A stretch of DNA of 64,000 nucleotides from Peronospora farinosa (taxonomy: Eukaryota; Oomycota; Peronosporomycetes; Peronosporales; Peronosporaceae), in assembly GCA_947646735.1 (NCBI GenBank), contig CANTFK010000966.1:62001-126000 (forward strand). The letters run 5' to 3'. Below the pieces are notes generated by a model. That model did not search any database. It was not told the DNA's origin and saw only the letters and a program-made list of their open reading frames with translations. A program made the position numbers and the translations under genes. This document shows positions 54,276-64,000 of the stretch, piece by piece. Every line of letters starts with the position of its first letter. Within the stretch, counting starts at the first letter, position 1.

Positions 54276-57206
54276 CTATACATTCTGGGTCTCCACTTCC
54301 ACTTCTAAAGCAGATGCCACCGAGGTTTCGCCAGAGCCAACAAGTAAGTCATCCATGCTGGACTGAGCTTCGGCCAGTAGTGCCTCGAATTCCGTGCCGA
54401 TACTACCTTGTTTGCCAGGAGAAGCCCCGTCCACGTGTGAGTCGTTGTCTGAAAAAACGGTCTCGCTTGAGAGCGCGCGCCTGCGCTCAATCACCGACGA
54501 AGGCGACAAAGATTTAGCGCGTTTGGGCTCCAAATAGTATCCCTCGGGTTTAAGCGGGAGGGTCTTCACGCGCTCTCGGGCAAAAAGAATCGAGCAAAGC
54601 TCCTTCAGAATCTCATCCAGCACCACATAACCACACAACAGCCGTGTCTCCGCCCCGTGATCGTTCAGAGCTGCATCGTTGTCCTCTCCCACGAGCTTTT
54701 TGCGCAGTTCTTGCAGCTGTGCGGGACCGTTAGGCAAGCGATTTAAGCGAAGCACGGCATCAGCGTAAACCTCTTCAAGGATACTGCGCAGGCTTTGGCC
54801 CACTGGCATAACATCGTCCAGATCAAACAGTAGCGCGGAGCACCGAGCCTTCTGGGCGAGAGCATAGATCAATCCCGATAGCGCTAGGTTTTCCTGGAAC
54901 GAGTTTTCCAACAGACGCTCAACGCGACTTAGAACAATGCGCAAGAAGAATGGCATGTTCCCTTCGTCACCTCTGACAATCAACTTTTGTTCGAGCTGCG
55001 GCTGAGTCCGCTCTCGAAGGCCAGCCGGTTCAGCTGGCGAAAATGATGGCAAACTGATGCTTAGATATACATCACGCAGCGGCTTCGTCGCATTGCGAGT
55101 AGCAGTCCGACTGGAGGATACTCTTGAAGGCGAGGTCGCACCTGCAGCAGTAGCAGCAAACGGAGGGACGCTTTCAGCCTCTTCCGATATTGGTACTGCT
55201 GTTGGCAGTTCTGTAACCTCTTCTTGCAAGTCGGCTTCATCGTCATCAGAGTCGTCCATCTCGTCAGGGCCGCGCTGGCATGCAGCGTACTCGGCATCAG
55301 CAATGTAAGAAAGTAGCGACAGCACCTGGTCGTCTTGGTCGTCGGCTGCCGGGATTTCTGCGGCGAGATCATCTGGACGGGCAAATGCATGGATGTTCCA
55401 CAGATGGACGTTCGAAGCCACCGACGAATCGGGAAATCGCGATGCGAACCCGATAGCACCATTCTTGGGCGCGATAGGGCTCGAAAGCGAAGAGGCTGTG
55501 GGTGCGCGCTTTCGCGAACTCCACTCGCCTGCACTCTCGACAGTACTCTCAAGCCCATCACCTGCGTCTAGCAGTATACTGTCCGCGTACTCATCCTGTA
55601 ATGCCAGTACGCTTGTGAACAGGTCAATGGTAGTGATACACAGGGAGCTTGAAAGAGAGTCTATGTGACGCAGTAACTCCGACGGCAGCTGCTGTGCTAC
55701 AGAAGATCTATACGCTTGTTTTGCTTTCCGATTTGCCGGCGCTGGTGTGTTATCGTCCTCGATAACTGCAACTGGAGTCGCCGGAGATGTGTCCATTGTA
55801 CGCACAGGTGTGCGTTCGAGCAGAAATTGTAAATAAACGAAAAGCAGTGGATTGGCTCGTGTGTCGCGACCACAGGCTGTCAATTCTTCTAGAATTATGC
55901 GCGCGTAGAGTGTGGCGGCGCAAGCGGCAGCCTCCGATGTGTGCAAAAGACCTTCGAGAAGCGGACCTTCCAGGAAACGAGTCCGGAACTGATCCAAGAG
56001 TTCATCAGCAATCGATCGGCGCTGCAGTTCACCTGTGACCTCATCCACTTCTTCCAGCTCGTACCGTGCCACCATCGCCAGGGTGCAGCAAAAACGCAAT
56101 CGCACAGCGAGAAAGCTAACCTGGACCTCCATATTTGCATCCAGATCGATTGCGCTCGCTATGGCAGCAGAACTCTTTGCCGTCGATGCCAGAGTCTTGG
56201 GCAGTGCATCAAATGCTGAAATCACGCCGTTTACCGCATAGTGGCAGAACGGCGTGAGTTGCAAGACAAAGCGACAGAGTGCCTTGTCATGCACCGCTGC
56301 TGCAATCACTAGAGCTTCCCGGCACTTTTCGCCAATCTTTCCCATTGCGTACATATGTGGTAGCAGTCCCGTAAACAAAATCAGTTCAGGCACTTCACTT
56401 TGTGTATGATGCTTGTCCAAATGCAAGAACGGGTCATCATTGATTGCTCCAAGTGGTTTCGTACCGTTCATCATCATGTCTGTTGTACGTATCATGAGTC
56501 GATCAGCATGAAGAAAAAAGAATTCAGTCTGGACAGGATCTCCCCGTAATTTCTTCCACAGAATATTAAGTAAACTAATGAGATATTTTCGTACTGTCGG
56601 ATCTTCCACTTCTTTTCGTGCTGCTGCTTGAATAAGAGCAACGACTGATACATGAACTTCTCGTGTTGGTAAAATTGGATAACTCACTCGACTCAGTAAC
56701 GCACCAACAAACTGCATGACAAGTGACATGATGCCACAAGGTCGATCTCGTCGTCCTGCTTCACATAAATAAGGAATAATTTGTTTTAATAGCAAATATT
56801 CCAGACATTCATGTGATGCCTGATGTTCTTCTTGTTGTACTGGTGACAATGGCGACGAAAAGGACGAGGAGGTACGAGATTCTTTCACCATTTCTTCTGC
56901 TGCTGCTTTTGGACGTGCCATAATCATTTCCCATCGATCGGAATTATTTTCTTCTTCGTATACAAGTAATACTAACTTTAATAAGGAATCACGCGTGTGA
57001 CTTTCAAGTAAAAGACGACGTTGTTCAGAAGGTTCTAAATCACGTGATAAGACTGACTCGAGAAAACAAGAAACACTTGTCCATAGATGATGAAATTCAT
57101 CGACACGTGATTCGTATAACGTAGGAGTTACCATGTCTGCTGCTTGTGCTAAAGCATCCGAAGCACGGGCCGCTACAAGCCGAAGCTTGGACCGGAGCCA
57201 ACTCAT
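54276..57206 (-). CDS. FHIP-family (RAI16-like) protein, FTS-Hook complex partner
   Basis: An intronless ORF of 976 residues. I chose the Met at 57206 (MSWLRSKLRLVAARASDAL) because FHIP proteins start with such a MxW short basic helix; an upstream in-frame Met at 57260 is possible. The RAI16-like core is visible at about residues 140-260: HECLEYLLLKQIIPYLCEAG, DRPCGIMSLVMQFVGALLSR, PTREVHVSVVALIQAA, LLNILWKKLRGDPVQTEFFF. In animals FHIP proteins join FTS and Hook to link dynein to Rab5 endosomes, so a role in vesicle transport is inferred. A long Ser/Asp-rich linker (about 560-760) separates the core from a C-terminal helical region (FLRIVLSRVERLLENSF). It is divergent from the PPR-like gene, 230 bp apart. 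Confidence 0.75.
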   Translation of the reverse strand: MSWLRSKLRLVAARASDALAQAADMVTPTLYESRVDEFHHLWTSVSCFLESVLSRDLEPSEQRRLLLESHTRDSLLKLVLLVYEEENNSDRWEMIMARPKAAAEEMVKESRTSSSFSSPLSPVQQEEHQASHECLEYLLLKQIIPYLCEAGRRDRPCGIMSLVMQFVGALLSRVSYPILPTREVHVSVVALIQAAARKEVEDPTVRKYLISLLNILWKKLRGDPVQTEFFFLHADRLMIRTTDMMMNGTKPLGAINDDPFLHLDKHHTQSEVPELILFTGLLPHMYAMGKIGEKCREALVIAAAVHDKALCRFVLQLTPFCHYAVNGVISAFDALPKTLASTAKSSAAIASAIDLDANMEVQVSFLAVRLRFCCTLAMVARYELEEVDEVTGELQRRSIADELLDQFRTRFLEGPLLEGLLHTSEAAACAATLYARIILEELTACGRDTRANPLLFVYLQFLLERTPVRTMDTSPATPVAVIEDDNTPAPANRKAKQAYRSSVAQQLPSELLRHIDSLSSSLCITTIDLFTSVLALQDEYADSILLDAGDGLESTVESAGEWSSRKRAPTASSLSSPIAPKNGAIGFASRFPDSSVASNVHLWNIHAFARPDDLAAEIPAADDQDDQVLSLLSYIADAEYAACQRGPDEMDDSDDDEADLQEEVTELPTAVPISEEAESVPPFAATAAGATSPSRVSSSRTATRNATKPLRDVYLSISLPSFSPAEPAGLRERTQPQLEQKLIVRGDEGNMPFFLRIVLSRVERLLENSFQENLALSGLIYALAQKARCSALLFDLDDVMPVGQSLRSILEEVYADAVLRLNRLPNGPAQLQELRKKLVGEDNDAALNDHGAETRLLCGYVVLDEILKELCSILFARERVKTLPLKPEGYYLEPKRAKSLSPSSVIERRRALSSETVFSDNDSHVDGASPGKQGSIGTEFEALLAEAQSSMDDLLVGSGETSVASALEVEVETQNV

Positions 57207-57436
57207 TTTGAAACGAGGGGTACAAGACGGTATTGGGATGAAGATACCGGTACACTGCATTCGGTATATCCTGCACTATCATATCTTGCGTATTATTTGA
57301 TTTGAGAGACATATTAGTTGTGACATTTGTATAAAGGATTGAAGGGAAAGGATGGATATTGTGTCATGCACACAATCGACGTTGTTGCTACGTCCGTCCA
57401 CACACTCGGTAGCGTTTCCGTCAATTGCGGACGTTC

Positions 57437-59542
57437 ATGCTAGCAAAGGTGACGCAGCGCTCGTCATGGCTACGCGTACTAGCAAGAGCTTGTCATCCGT
57501 CACGTTCACTTGAGATTCATGCAACTTTTCACACACAAGAAGAAACCGACAAAGAGGAGAGAGTAAGAGGAAAGAGGTCACACGTTGATGGTCAAAGATC
57601 TTTACGTTCCAATGAATCTACGAGTCTCAAGTTCCATTTACTTCTTTCATCAGACACGAACACATCAGTAGCAGCTGGAGAGAAGAGATTTCGTGCAGTG
57701 GAGCAGCAGAAGGGGCAGCAACACGTCATGCTGTCGGCGGATGCACATGTCGAGAAGTTTCGCTCGTTGTTTGTCAGCGACAATGAAGTTCCGGCTCAAA
57801 AGGACATGGAAAGAGCCAGGACAAGTTTACAAAAGTTGGCAAAGGAATTGGCGGACCCTCGCGCAGCGGTAGCCAGAGAATCAGGTTTTCAGAGAGCAAG
57901 GAGACAGTTAAAGGCGGCAACGGGGAAACTCGATCGTATGCTGTATGCTATGCGACAGCGACGAGATTTTAATCAGGTGGAAGCAGTGGCATTTGTGTGG
58001 GAGGAGGAGATGCCGCAGTTTGTAGGGCAACGCAAACATTGGCAGGTCATTTGTGAACATTACGCCTTGGCTCTTAACTACCAGCAACGATTTCAAGATG
58101 TTGTGGACAAGTTTGCCAACTGCATCTTTCAAGAGAATGGACATGATACACAAAGTACAGAGGGAGGGAGTCTGCTGACGCCACGGTTGGCTCAATCGAT
58201 TTTTGTAGCGCTTGGACATCTGCGTGATGCTGCTAGAGCATTGCAACTGCTCAAGACGATGGAGTGCCATGATGTTCATGTGACTAAAGTATCTTATTTC
58301 CACGTGCTGAACGCATTGCTGTATGATGAACGATTTACTGATTTTAAAAGAGTGATGCAGATCTGTGAAGAGATTGTCACTAAACTTCCTGGCGAAATCG
58401 TGCCGCTGTCGCTATTGCCGATGATCATGATGACTGCAGCAGCTTGTGGTGAATCGGAGCGGGCAATGAAATTTTATAGTCATCCACCGGACATGCCTAT
58501 GTCGACTTTCACCGAGTTTCGTTTCGAGATCTGCTTGCAGCAGCTGAATCATCTGGGAGAAGATGCAATGCTGATGGAGATGTACCGCAATCTGATGGTG
58601 TCGGTACAAGCAAGTCGCGATCTCAAAGAAAGAGTGTCGAAGTATCTATTTCGGAAGAGAGTTGCACTTACTACGGCTGCTACTCGTAACGAGCGTCTTT
58701 GTATCGCATGTGAGATCTTGGAGATTATGAACCAGCACAAAATGCGTGTAAGCCATCACGCCATTTACCCGTTATTGCGCGCGTTATTAATTGATCCACT
58801 ATCTCAGAGTGAAGATGGTGACGACCGACATGACGAGCAGATCCAAAACCGAGTGCAGTGTCCAGAAGACCTACACAAGTTTTTTGCGCGCTACTCGCAT
58901 TCTTTGGAGTGGAATGCATTTGCTTTATGTGAAGCTATTGTTGCTAGCGTGCGTGCTGATCGTGCTGATTTAGTCGATGATCTCTTTGTTTACGCGCTGG
59001 ACAGTGGTATGCCGATCAAGTATGCAGCGTTAGAACAAATGGTGGTTTACTATTATCGATTGGGACTCATAAACGATCTTGAGCGAGTATCTGATATGGT
59101 ACGTGCGTTGCGCCTGAACAAACACATTCCTCTGGGTATCGCCGTGACAGAGATTGGAATGGCAGCGAACCTCCGCCTTCATCGCTATGACGAAGTGATC
59201 ATCCTTTTTGAGGATTTTTCGTCTTTAGATGGCGAGCAGAGACGAGTTCTTCAGCGCCAATTCATGCTCAAGACGGCACTTGAAGCGTACATTCACTTGG
59301 GGCGCGGCGATGAAGCTCTGGCGATTCAAGCGTTGCTAAACCAAATGCACGGCACTTTGTTAGACGGAAGTGAGGATATCGAAGGGGACGAAGTGAAAGC
59401 GGAAATTAGATTAGATGAAGAGATTGCAGATAAGAAAGAGCTGATCGACGACAGCAATAGTGACCAAGTTGGTGAGCACGAGAGATTGTCTTTGCGTCGC
59501 TTTAACAGCTATACAATGGCGTCGGGTGACATCACGATATAA
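57437..59542 (+). CDS. Mitochondrial PPR-like helical-repeat protein
   Basis: The product has 701 residues. The first ATG in frame is 57437. The N-terminus (MLAKVTQRSSWLRVLARACH) is Arg/Ser-rich and lacks acidic residues, as in a mitochondrial targeting peptide. The body is built of paired helices resembling pentatricopeptide repeats, for example YFHVLNALLYDERFTDFKRV and MIMMTAAACGESERAMKFY. Such proteins usually bind organellar RNA. The similarity is structural in style; I cannot place it in a named subfamily. The C-terminus is acidic. No introns seen. Confidence 0.7.
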   Translation: MLAKVTQRSSWLRVLARACHPSRSLEIHATFHTQEETDKEERVRGKRSHVDGQRSLRSNESTSLKFHLLLSSDTNTSVAAGEKRFRAVEQQKGQQHVMLSADAHVEKFRSLFVSDNEVPAQKDMERARTSLQKLAKELADPRAAVARESGFQRARRQLKAATGKLDRMLYAMRQRRDFNQVEAVAFVWEEEMPQFVGQRKHWQVICEHYALALNYQQRFQDVVDKFANCIFQENGHDTQSTEGGSLLTPRLAQSIFVALGHLRDAARALQLLKTMECHDVHVTKVSYFHVLNALLYDERFTDFKRVMQICEEIVTKLPGEIVPLSLLPMIMMTAAACGESERAMKFYSHPPDMPMSTFTEFRFEICLQQLNHLGEDAMLMEMYRNLMVSVQASRDLKERVSKYLFRKRVALTTAATRNERLCIACEILEIMNQHKMRVSHHAIYPLLRALLIDPLSQSEDGDDRHDEQIQNRVQCPEDLHKFFARYSHSLEWNAFALCEAIVASVRADRADLVDDLFVYALDSGMPIKYAALEQMVVYYYRLGLINDLERVSDMVRALRLNKHIPLGIAVTEIGMAANLRLHRYDEVIILFEDFSSLDGEQRRVLQRQFMLKTALEAYIHLGRGDEALAIQALLNQMHGTLLDGSEDIEGDEVKAEIRLDEEIADKKELIDDSNSDQVGEHERLSLRRFNSYTMASGDITI

Positions 59543-59810
59543 TGATAATCTGAGCTATTGCTAACGACAATTGCTACGGTGAGATAAGGCTTAAAGTGCA
59601 GCTATTTCAAAACTTCTGTTGACGGAGAAATCGAATGAGCAAGTGTGTCAACAAGGATGATCTACTGCGGTCGTAAATGGTCGCGTCTTTTCACTATTAA
59701 CTATTACAGGTACTAACTAATCTGCATCGACAATTAGAAGGTTTGCTTAATCTTTAATCGACAAACGGTTTCGAAAGGTTTAGATTTTTATAATATCCAA
59801 GTTCATACCA

Positions 59811-60485
59811 ATGACATCCAAGCCCGTGCATTTCGACGACGAGTCGGACGAGAATGAGCAAAACCCTGGCGTCTTTATGTGGATTGAAGGTGACTCACTA
59901 GCACCACCTTGTCAGAGTGATCGTGATGTCGTGTCCAAGATCGTGGAGATTGCGTGTGTAACTCCCGACGACGTACGTTTAATGAACCAGTCAGCCTTTC
60001 GTCCATCCATTTATCTTACTCACTCTTCTTGTCTATTATTGCCATTTCTATAGGTTGTATTCGATTTGGGATGTGGTGATGGACGTATTTGTATTGAAGC
60101 TGCAAAGCGCTTTGGTGCTCGTGCTCGAGGTGTCGAGATTGAAGAGTTTCTGATCGAACGTTTTCGTGAGTTGATCGTCGCCAACGAGATGCAACAGCTT
60201 GTGAGTGTTTCACACGGCGATCTATTGGAGGAGGACTTGTCAGAGGCTACAGTTATTGTCACATATCTATTGCCTGATGCACTAGATCAGCTGACACCCA
60301 AGTTTGTTGAGCTATTGAACCAGAGTGATAAGAATGTGCGTATCATTTGCAATACGTGGGGCATTCGTGGTCTCACCCCTGATGAACGTTACGATGTCGG
60401 ACCGTACGATAATGTGCCACTCTTCGTGTACAAAAGCAGGAAGACTCCTGTTGCATTGACAACACAAGAGGAAGAGTCAATATAG
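59811..60485 (+). CDS. Small class I SAM-dependent methyltransferase
   Basis: Two exons (59811-59972 and 60054-60485) with an 81-nt phase-0 intron (GTACGT...CTATAG) give 197 residues. Motif I is VVFDLGCGDGRICIEAA, right after the intron, followed by RGVEIEEFLIERFREL (acidic residue binding the SAM ribose) and SHGDLLEEDLSEATVIVTYLLPDAL (motif IV region). The fold is complete. The pattern DLSEATV..YLLP resembles small protein methyltransferases related to FAM173/ATPSCKMT-type lysine methyltransferases, but the substrate cannot be told from sequence. No targeting signal is obvious. Confidence 0.85.
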
Positions 60486-60625
60486 ACTGAGACTGAAAGA
60501 AACAAAAACGAAGGCAGTGCGTCGGTCGACTCCATTTTTTAACCTGCTTGTCTTGGCCCCATCTAACATGAACAGAAGGTCTAGATCGACAAAGAAAACA
60601 CGCGGACGTTTGACGTCACTTGCAT

Positions 60626-61015
60626 TCAAGCACTACCAGATTTGTTAAGTCGGTGGACCACAAACATGCTCGTGTCGAGGTACGCCAATGTCACGTTCTT
60701 GATACAGTCTTTTTCCTTGTATGAAAGCTCAGCATCGGGTTTATTGGCACTACACTTGTCCCAAGCCAATGCTGTAATCTTGGAGATTGCTTGTTGAATC
60801 ATAGCACGTTGCTGTTCTTCCATAATCATCTGCTGTACTTCTGCAGTGCCAGAGGACGTGCCATTTCCGCCAAGAGACGACGAATTGGACGAATCAAAAG
60901 ACGAGGGTACCGATGGTGCACTATAATCATACGAAGGTTCTTCATACGCGTACGAGTCCGAGTCCGTAGCCGTTGACTCGGGTGTCTTGCTCTTGCCAAA
61001 TCCAAAGAACGACAT
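60626..61015 (-). CDS. Tim8/13-like small TIM protein lacking two of four cysteines
   Basis: The product has 129 residues. After a Ser/Tyr-rich N-terminal extension (about 55 residues, unusual for the family), a helical hairpin of the zf-Tim10/DDP type follows: QMIMEEQQRAMIQQAISKIT, then AWDKC, 15 residues with PDAELSYKEKD, then CIKNV and LAYLDTSMFVVHRL. Small TIM proteins are intermembrane-space chaperones for mitochondrial membrane proteins and normally have two CX3C motifs. Here the motifs read AWDKC and CIKNV, so only the inner cysteine of each remains. The gene is divergent from the PPR-like gene at 61216, 200 bp apart. The alternative is another helical hairpin protein, but length, spacing and sequence fit Tim8/13 best. 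Confidence 0.75.
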   Translation of the reverse strand: MSFFGFGKSKTPESTATDSDSYAYEEPSYDYSAPSVPSSFDSSNSSSLGGNGTSSGTAEVQQMIMEEQQRAMIQQAISKITALAWDKCSANKPDAELSYKEKDCIKNVTLAYLDTSMFVVHRLNKSGSA

Positions 61016-61215
61016 GCTGCTGCTTGCTTAGTTTCTCAATGTGTGGCTCGAGTCGGTTGGATTCTTGGACTTTATCCAACCCCCAAAAATATATCGCTGA
61101 AAATTTAGAAATACGCACTGTATGATATTTCAGGTCTATTATGCTAAAATGCTAAATTCTAAATTCCATAATGCGCAATACAGTGTACAAATAAATACCA
61201 AGAGCTACAGACCAC

Positions 61216-63477
61216 ATGCTCCATTCAAGATCACGCAGCTTGACGCTGCTGACGCGGACGCTACGGCGCTCGACAACAGCTCGTAATAATCCCATCTACT
61301 TCCTCGCATCTTGTACTACTGTTACTTCCCCATTTTTGTATCGAAACGCGTCATTTGTGTCCCAGGACGACGTAAATGGTCTACAGAAACCCAAGAACAC
61401 GCCGTCTTTTGCGATTGCAGCGGCCTTTGAAGGCCACGAGGATCTCGAAGACGATGAAATGGACTCTGATGATCTGTATGGTCATGAGAAGGATTCAGAA
61501 GACCTGGAAATCGATCGTTCACGCGCCCTTAAAGAGCAATTTCAACGTGGAATGGAGAAAAAGAAGCTCTGGATGCAGTCGCTGGCGTCACAGAAACTCT
61601 ATGCAGCTGTTGTCAAGAGTGTAGCTGACTGTTATGCGCCTCTGTATGAGGCCATGAGGCTTAAAGATAAGTGTCCACTGCTGACAGTTGCTACGGACGA
61701 GGCTAAAGAAGACCACGAGCTCGAGACGGAGTATAAGCCGCTACGCTTTGACGACATGCTGACCAAAGCTACGGAACAAGAAGCATTGGCACTTTTGGTC
61801 ATTGCCAAGCAGCCACTGCTAGCGTTGATGATTGTAGAACATCGTGACAAGCTTGCTAAAGAACTTTCGAGGCGTGCGAAGGAAGGAACAGGTGTGGTGC
61901 TTTTAGGAACGAACGTCATGGAAGACGAAAACGTCGTGACGCTGGGTGGTCACTTTCGCATGTTTTACTCGTGGGCAATGAGCGCTTACGCGATGTGTGG
62001 TCCAAAGTACTACCCACAAATGTTCGACATTTACAAGCGCGCGCATGATGCAGGTGTATACGCGTCAGCAAACATGAACGTTCAATACATTTCAGCGCTC
62101 ATCACGGAGAGACGATACGATGAAGTGTTTGAATTTTATGAGACGGTACTTCGCATGAACCAACCTACGTCAGTGTACTTCTACAGGCAGCTGCTGCTTG
62201 CAGTGTCTGCGACACGCAAAGTAGAGCTTTTGGATTCGATTCTGGAAGACATGCGTGTCAAGGGTTTTAAGCTGCGTGCGGATGATTATCTGCGCGCCAT
62301 CCGGACGTATGACAATGAATACTTTTTTACCAAGACAAAACCAAAAGATAAGCGCCAGTCAAGCCAACGAAACCACAGCAAATCTAAGACGAATGACTCC
62401 GAATTTGTACTCGTGACACCTCGAGATACGTACAACATGTGCGTGCAGCGGATTTACGAGCAGGAAGAACACCCAGAACGGTTCGACAGGATTGTCGATG
62501 CTGCACAGAGTGTGCTAGGTCTCTTCGATACAATGGTGGACATTGATGGACTCGCTCCGCGACATGAACACTTATTCCCACGTGTGATCACAGCGGCTGT
62601 GTATGCTCAGGAATGTGAGCGCGTTCCAGAACTACTAGCCCTGCATGGCGATCATGCTGATAAGCCTCTCCATTATGCAGGTGTTCGCATGGCCGTGAAT
62701 GCTCTCTTGCTCCTGGAGAAGCCCACAGAAGCGTGGGGTCTCGTTCGCGAGGCAAACCCAGTCCTCGAGCCCCACCGTTACGCGCTCTTGGGCAACATTT
62801 TCAACTATTTGTGCATGAAGAAGCGTGGCGCAGACATCATCACATTGATGCATGATGCGGAAAAACTGGAGCTACAACGTGTTTACACGCTTTCCTTGAT
62901 CAAAAGTTTAGTCCCTGCGCTTTGTGCCAGCGTCGACAGCGTCAGCGACGAGGAGTTGATTGAGACCATGTCACGTTTTGACAGCGTTTTCCACCTGCGT
63001 ACCAGTGAACATCATTTTGGCGTGTTTCTCCGTGAATGCTGCCACAGAAAGCGCATTGCAGTTGTAAAAACTGCTCTGATGCAGTGGTTGGTCACCTCGG
63101 CAAACAAACGACCGCTTAAGGGCTCTGTTGCTAAAAAGCTTCTTGAAACGTTCGAGGACGAGTCTGACTGGGCCTTCATGGCCGAAGTGTTTGAGCTTAC
63201 CGATTTTTCTCACGTGAATAGTGAAGAAGATCGCAAGGCCATTGTAAGCGCTGTTTCACGAGCCTACCAAGTTCTTGGCCAACCTGAGCGCGTGGACCGT
63301 GCAAAGCACGTGTCAGAAGTCGCCGGTAAACGACAAAAACTGTTGAGGCAACGTTCAGCGACGAAACAGCAGAAAAAGAAAACTGGAAGGCGATCTAGTG
63401 GAGTAAGTCCTTCTCCGACATTCTCACAGCCAGTGATGATTAGTGGTATCCCTGTTACTTCCTCCTCCTCCTCGTAG
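61216..63477 (+). CDS. Mitochondrial PPR-like protein
   Basis: The product has 753 residues and no introns. The N-terminus (MLHSRSRSLTLLTRTLRRST) is a classic Arg/Ser/Leu mitochondrial targeting sequence. Pentatricopeptide-like helix pairs are clear in the middle: YPQMFDIYKRAHDAGVYASA, VQYISALITERRYDEVFEFY, VYFYRQLLLAVSATRKVELL and LEDMRVKGFKLRADDY. Expected role is RNA processing or translation in mitochondria. A basic linker (KDKRQSSQRNHSKSK) and a Lys/Arg-rich end (RSATKQQKKKTGRR) are present. It resembles the gene at 57437 in general architecture only. Confidence 0.75.
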   Translation: MLHSRSRSLTLLTRTLRRSTTARNNPIYFLASCTTVTSPFLYRNASFVSQDDVNGLQKPKNTPSFAIAAAFEGHEDLEDDEMDSDDLYGHEKDSEDLEIDRSRALKEQFQRGMEKKKLWMQSLASQKLYAAVVKSVADCYAPLYEAMRLKDKCPLLTVATDEAKEDHELETEYKPLRFDDMLTKATEQEALALLVIAKQPLLALMIVEHRDKLAKELSRRAKEGTGVVLLGTNVMEDENVVTLGGHFRMFYSWAMSAYAMCGPKYYPQMFDIYKRAHDAGVYASANMNVQYISALITERRYDEVFEFYETVLRMNQPTSVYFYRQLLLAVSATRKVELLDSILEDMRVKGFKLRADDYLRAIRTYDNEYFFTKTKPKDKRQSSQRNHSKSKTNDSEFVLVTPRDTYNMCVQRIYEQEEHPERFDRIVDAAQSVLGLFDTMVDIDGLAPRHEHLFPRVITAAVYAQECERVPELLALHGDHADKPLHYAGVRMAVNALLLLEKPTEAWGLVREANPVLEPHRYALLGNIFNYLCMKKRGADIITLMHDAEKLELQRVYTLSLIKSLVPALCASVDSVSDEELIETMSRFDSVFHLRTSEHHFGVFLRECCHRKRIAVVKTALMQWLVTSANKRPLKGSVAKKLLETFEDESDWAFMAEVFELTDFSHVNSEEDRKAIVSAVSRAYQVLGQPERVDRAKHVSEVAGKRQKLLRQRSATKQQKKKTGRRSSGVSPSPTFSQPVMISGIPVTSSSSS

Positions 63478-64000
63478 ATTATATTTATGAGCAGTAGATT
63501 GATAATGCAGAATCAATTACGTTACAATGTTAACGCATTGATACTTCTCGACAGGAGATCATTTACACGCTGTCTGTTTATTGAATTTGATAAGGGTCCA
63601 TTGGTCTCTCGCATGTAATGGACGCAAACTAGAGTTTGGAATATCCTGCACCATTTTGCATTAGACGTCGAAAAAAGGCTCGGAAAAGGTACTTGAAAGT
63701 CAATAAGCAAACATGGCGGTGACGTTCTCCTCGCAAGTCATTGACATCTTGGCAAAGTGTGGCTTATGATACCAAAAGGCTTACACCAATGTCTCTAAAC
63801 ACTCGCTAGAAATCTCTACTAAGTCTAAAGCCGAGTTCAAACGATTGCTGCTGTGGTTGGTGGGAGAAAACAAAAACATCATCAATCTCGTCGAGTATTC
63901 CAGTGGATCTACAGGAAGCATTTGGTTCATGACTTGCAGTGCCATTTTGTCAGAACTTGTATTCGAATGCCGTTCTACTCTCTAAATAGGGGTCCTATAT
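63478..64000 (+). other. Right edge; possible decayed gene at 63713-63985
   Basis: From ATG 63713 one frame runs to TAA at 63983-63985 with a single TGA after 18 codons (MAVTFSSQVIDILAKCGL, stop, YQKAYTNVSKHSLEIS, and later LLLWLVGENKNIINLVEYS). I do not recognise it. Either a small broken gene or chance. Confidence 0.35.

Noticed and set aside
1..64000. tRNA, rRNA, riboswitch or snRNA genes
   Set aside because: No stretch with convincing consensus was found by eye; tRNAscan-SE and Infernal would decide.

Overview
The window looks like nuclear DNA of an oomycete of the Peronosporaceae (Phytophthora or downy mildew group). The grounds are short GT-AG introns (mostly 55-96 nt), compact and often head-to-head genes, an Inr-plus-flanking-motif core promoter in front of the cyclophilin gene, and a gene island broken by Ty3/gypsy and Ty1/copia LTR elements. 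A decayed molybdenum cofactor sulfurase gene favours an obligate biotroph (downy mildew) over a free-growing Phytophthora; that is an inference. I saw no rRNA, tRNA or CRISPR array. LAYOUT. 1-6.5 kb: the 5' half of a CTDSPL2-like phosphatase gene on the minus strand running off the left edge, a molybdenum cofactor sulfurase pseudogene, cyclophilin A, and an SNF2-type helicase gene. 6.5-13.2 kb: a divergent promoter carrying four 25-bp tandem repeats, then copy A of a very large acidic single-pass membrane protein gene, broken by a one-base insertion. 13.2-40.1 kb: a transposon block. An old, heavily mutated plus-strand Ty3/gypsy element is interrupted at 19.31 kb by a 12.35-kb minus-strand LTR element with 1.24-kb LTRs, a 4-bp target duplication, two RNase H domains, a chromodomain integrase and a long antisense ORF between integrase and the 3' LTR. 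Two copia relics, a gypsy fragment and one short ORF with a signal peptide follow. 40.1-45.7 kb: copy B of the membrane protein gene, intact. 45.9-63.5 kb: a gene-dense island with mitochondrial 2-oxoglutarate dehydrogenase E2 (8 exons, two lipoyl domains), Integrator subunit 8 (7 exons), an inositol phosphate kinase of the ITPK family, an FHIP-like protein, two mitochondrial PPR-like proteins, a small SAM methyltransferase and a Tim8/13-like small TIM protein. HOW THE GENES RELATE. These are housekeeping genes rather than an operon or pathway. Several are head-to-head pairs that probably share promoters: SNF2/copy A, DLST/INTS8, FHIP/PPR and Tim-like/PPR. Four products (DLST, the two PPR-like proteins and the Tim-like protein) are probably mitochondrial. 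Copies A and B flank the transposon block. Their 5' thirds are strongly diverged while their middle parts are nearly identical, which suggests gene conversion or recombination between them. Exon boundaries were read by eye from splice signals, reading frame and family similarity; the weakest is the second intron of INTS8.
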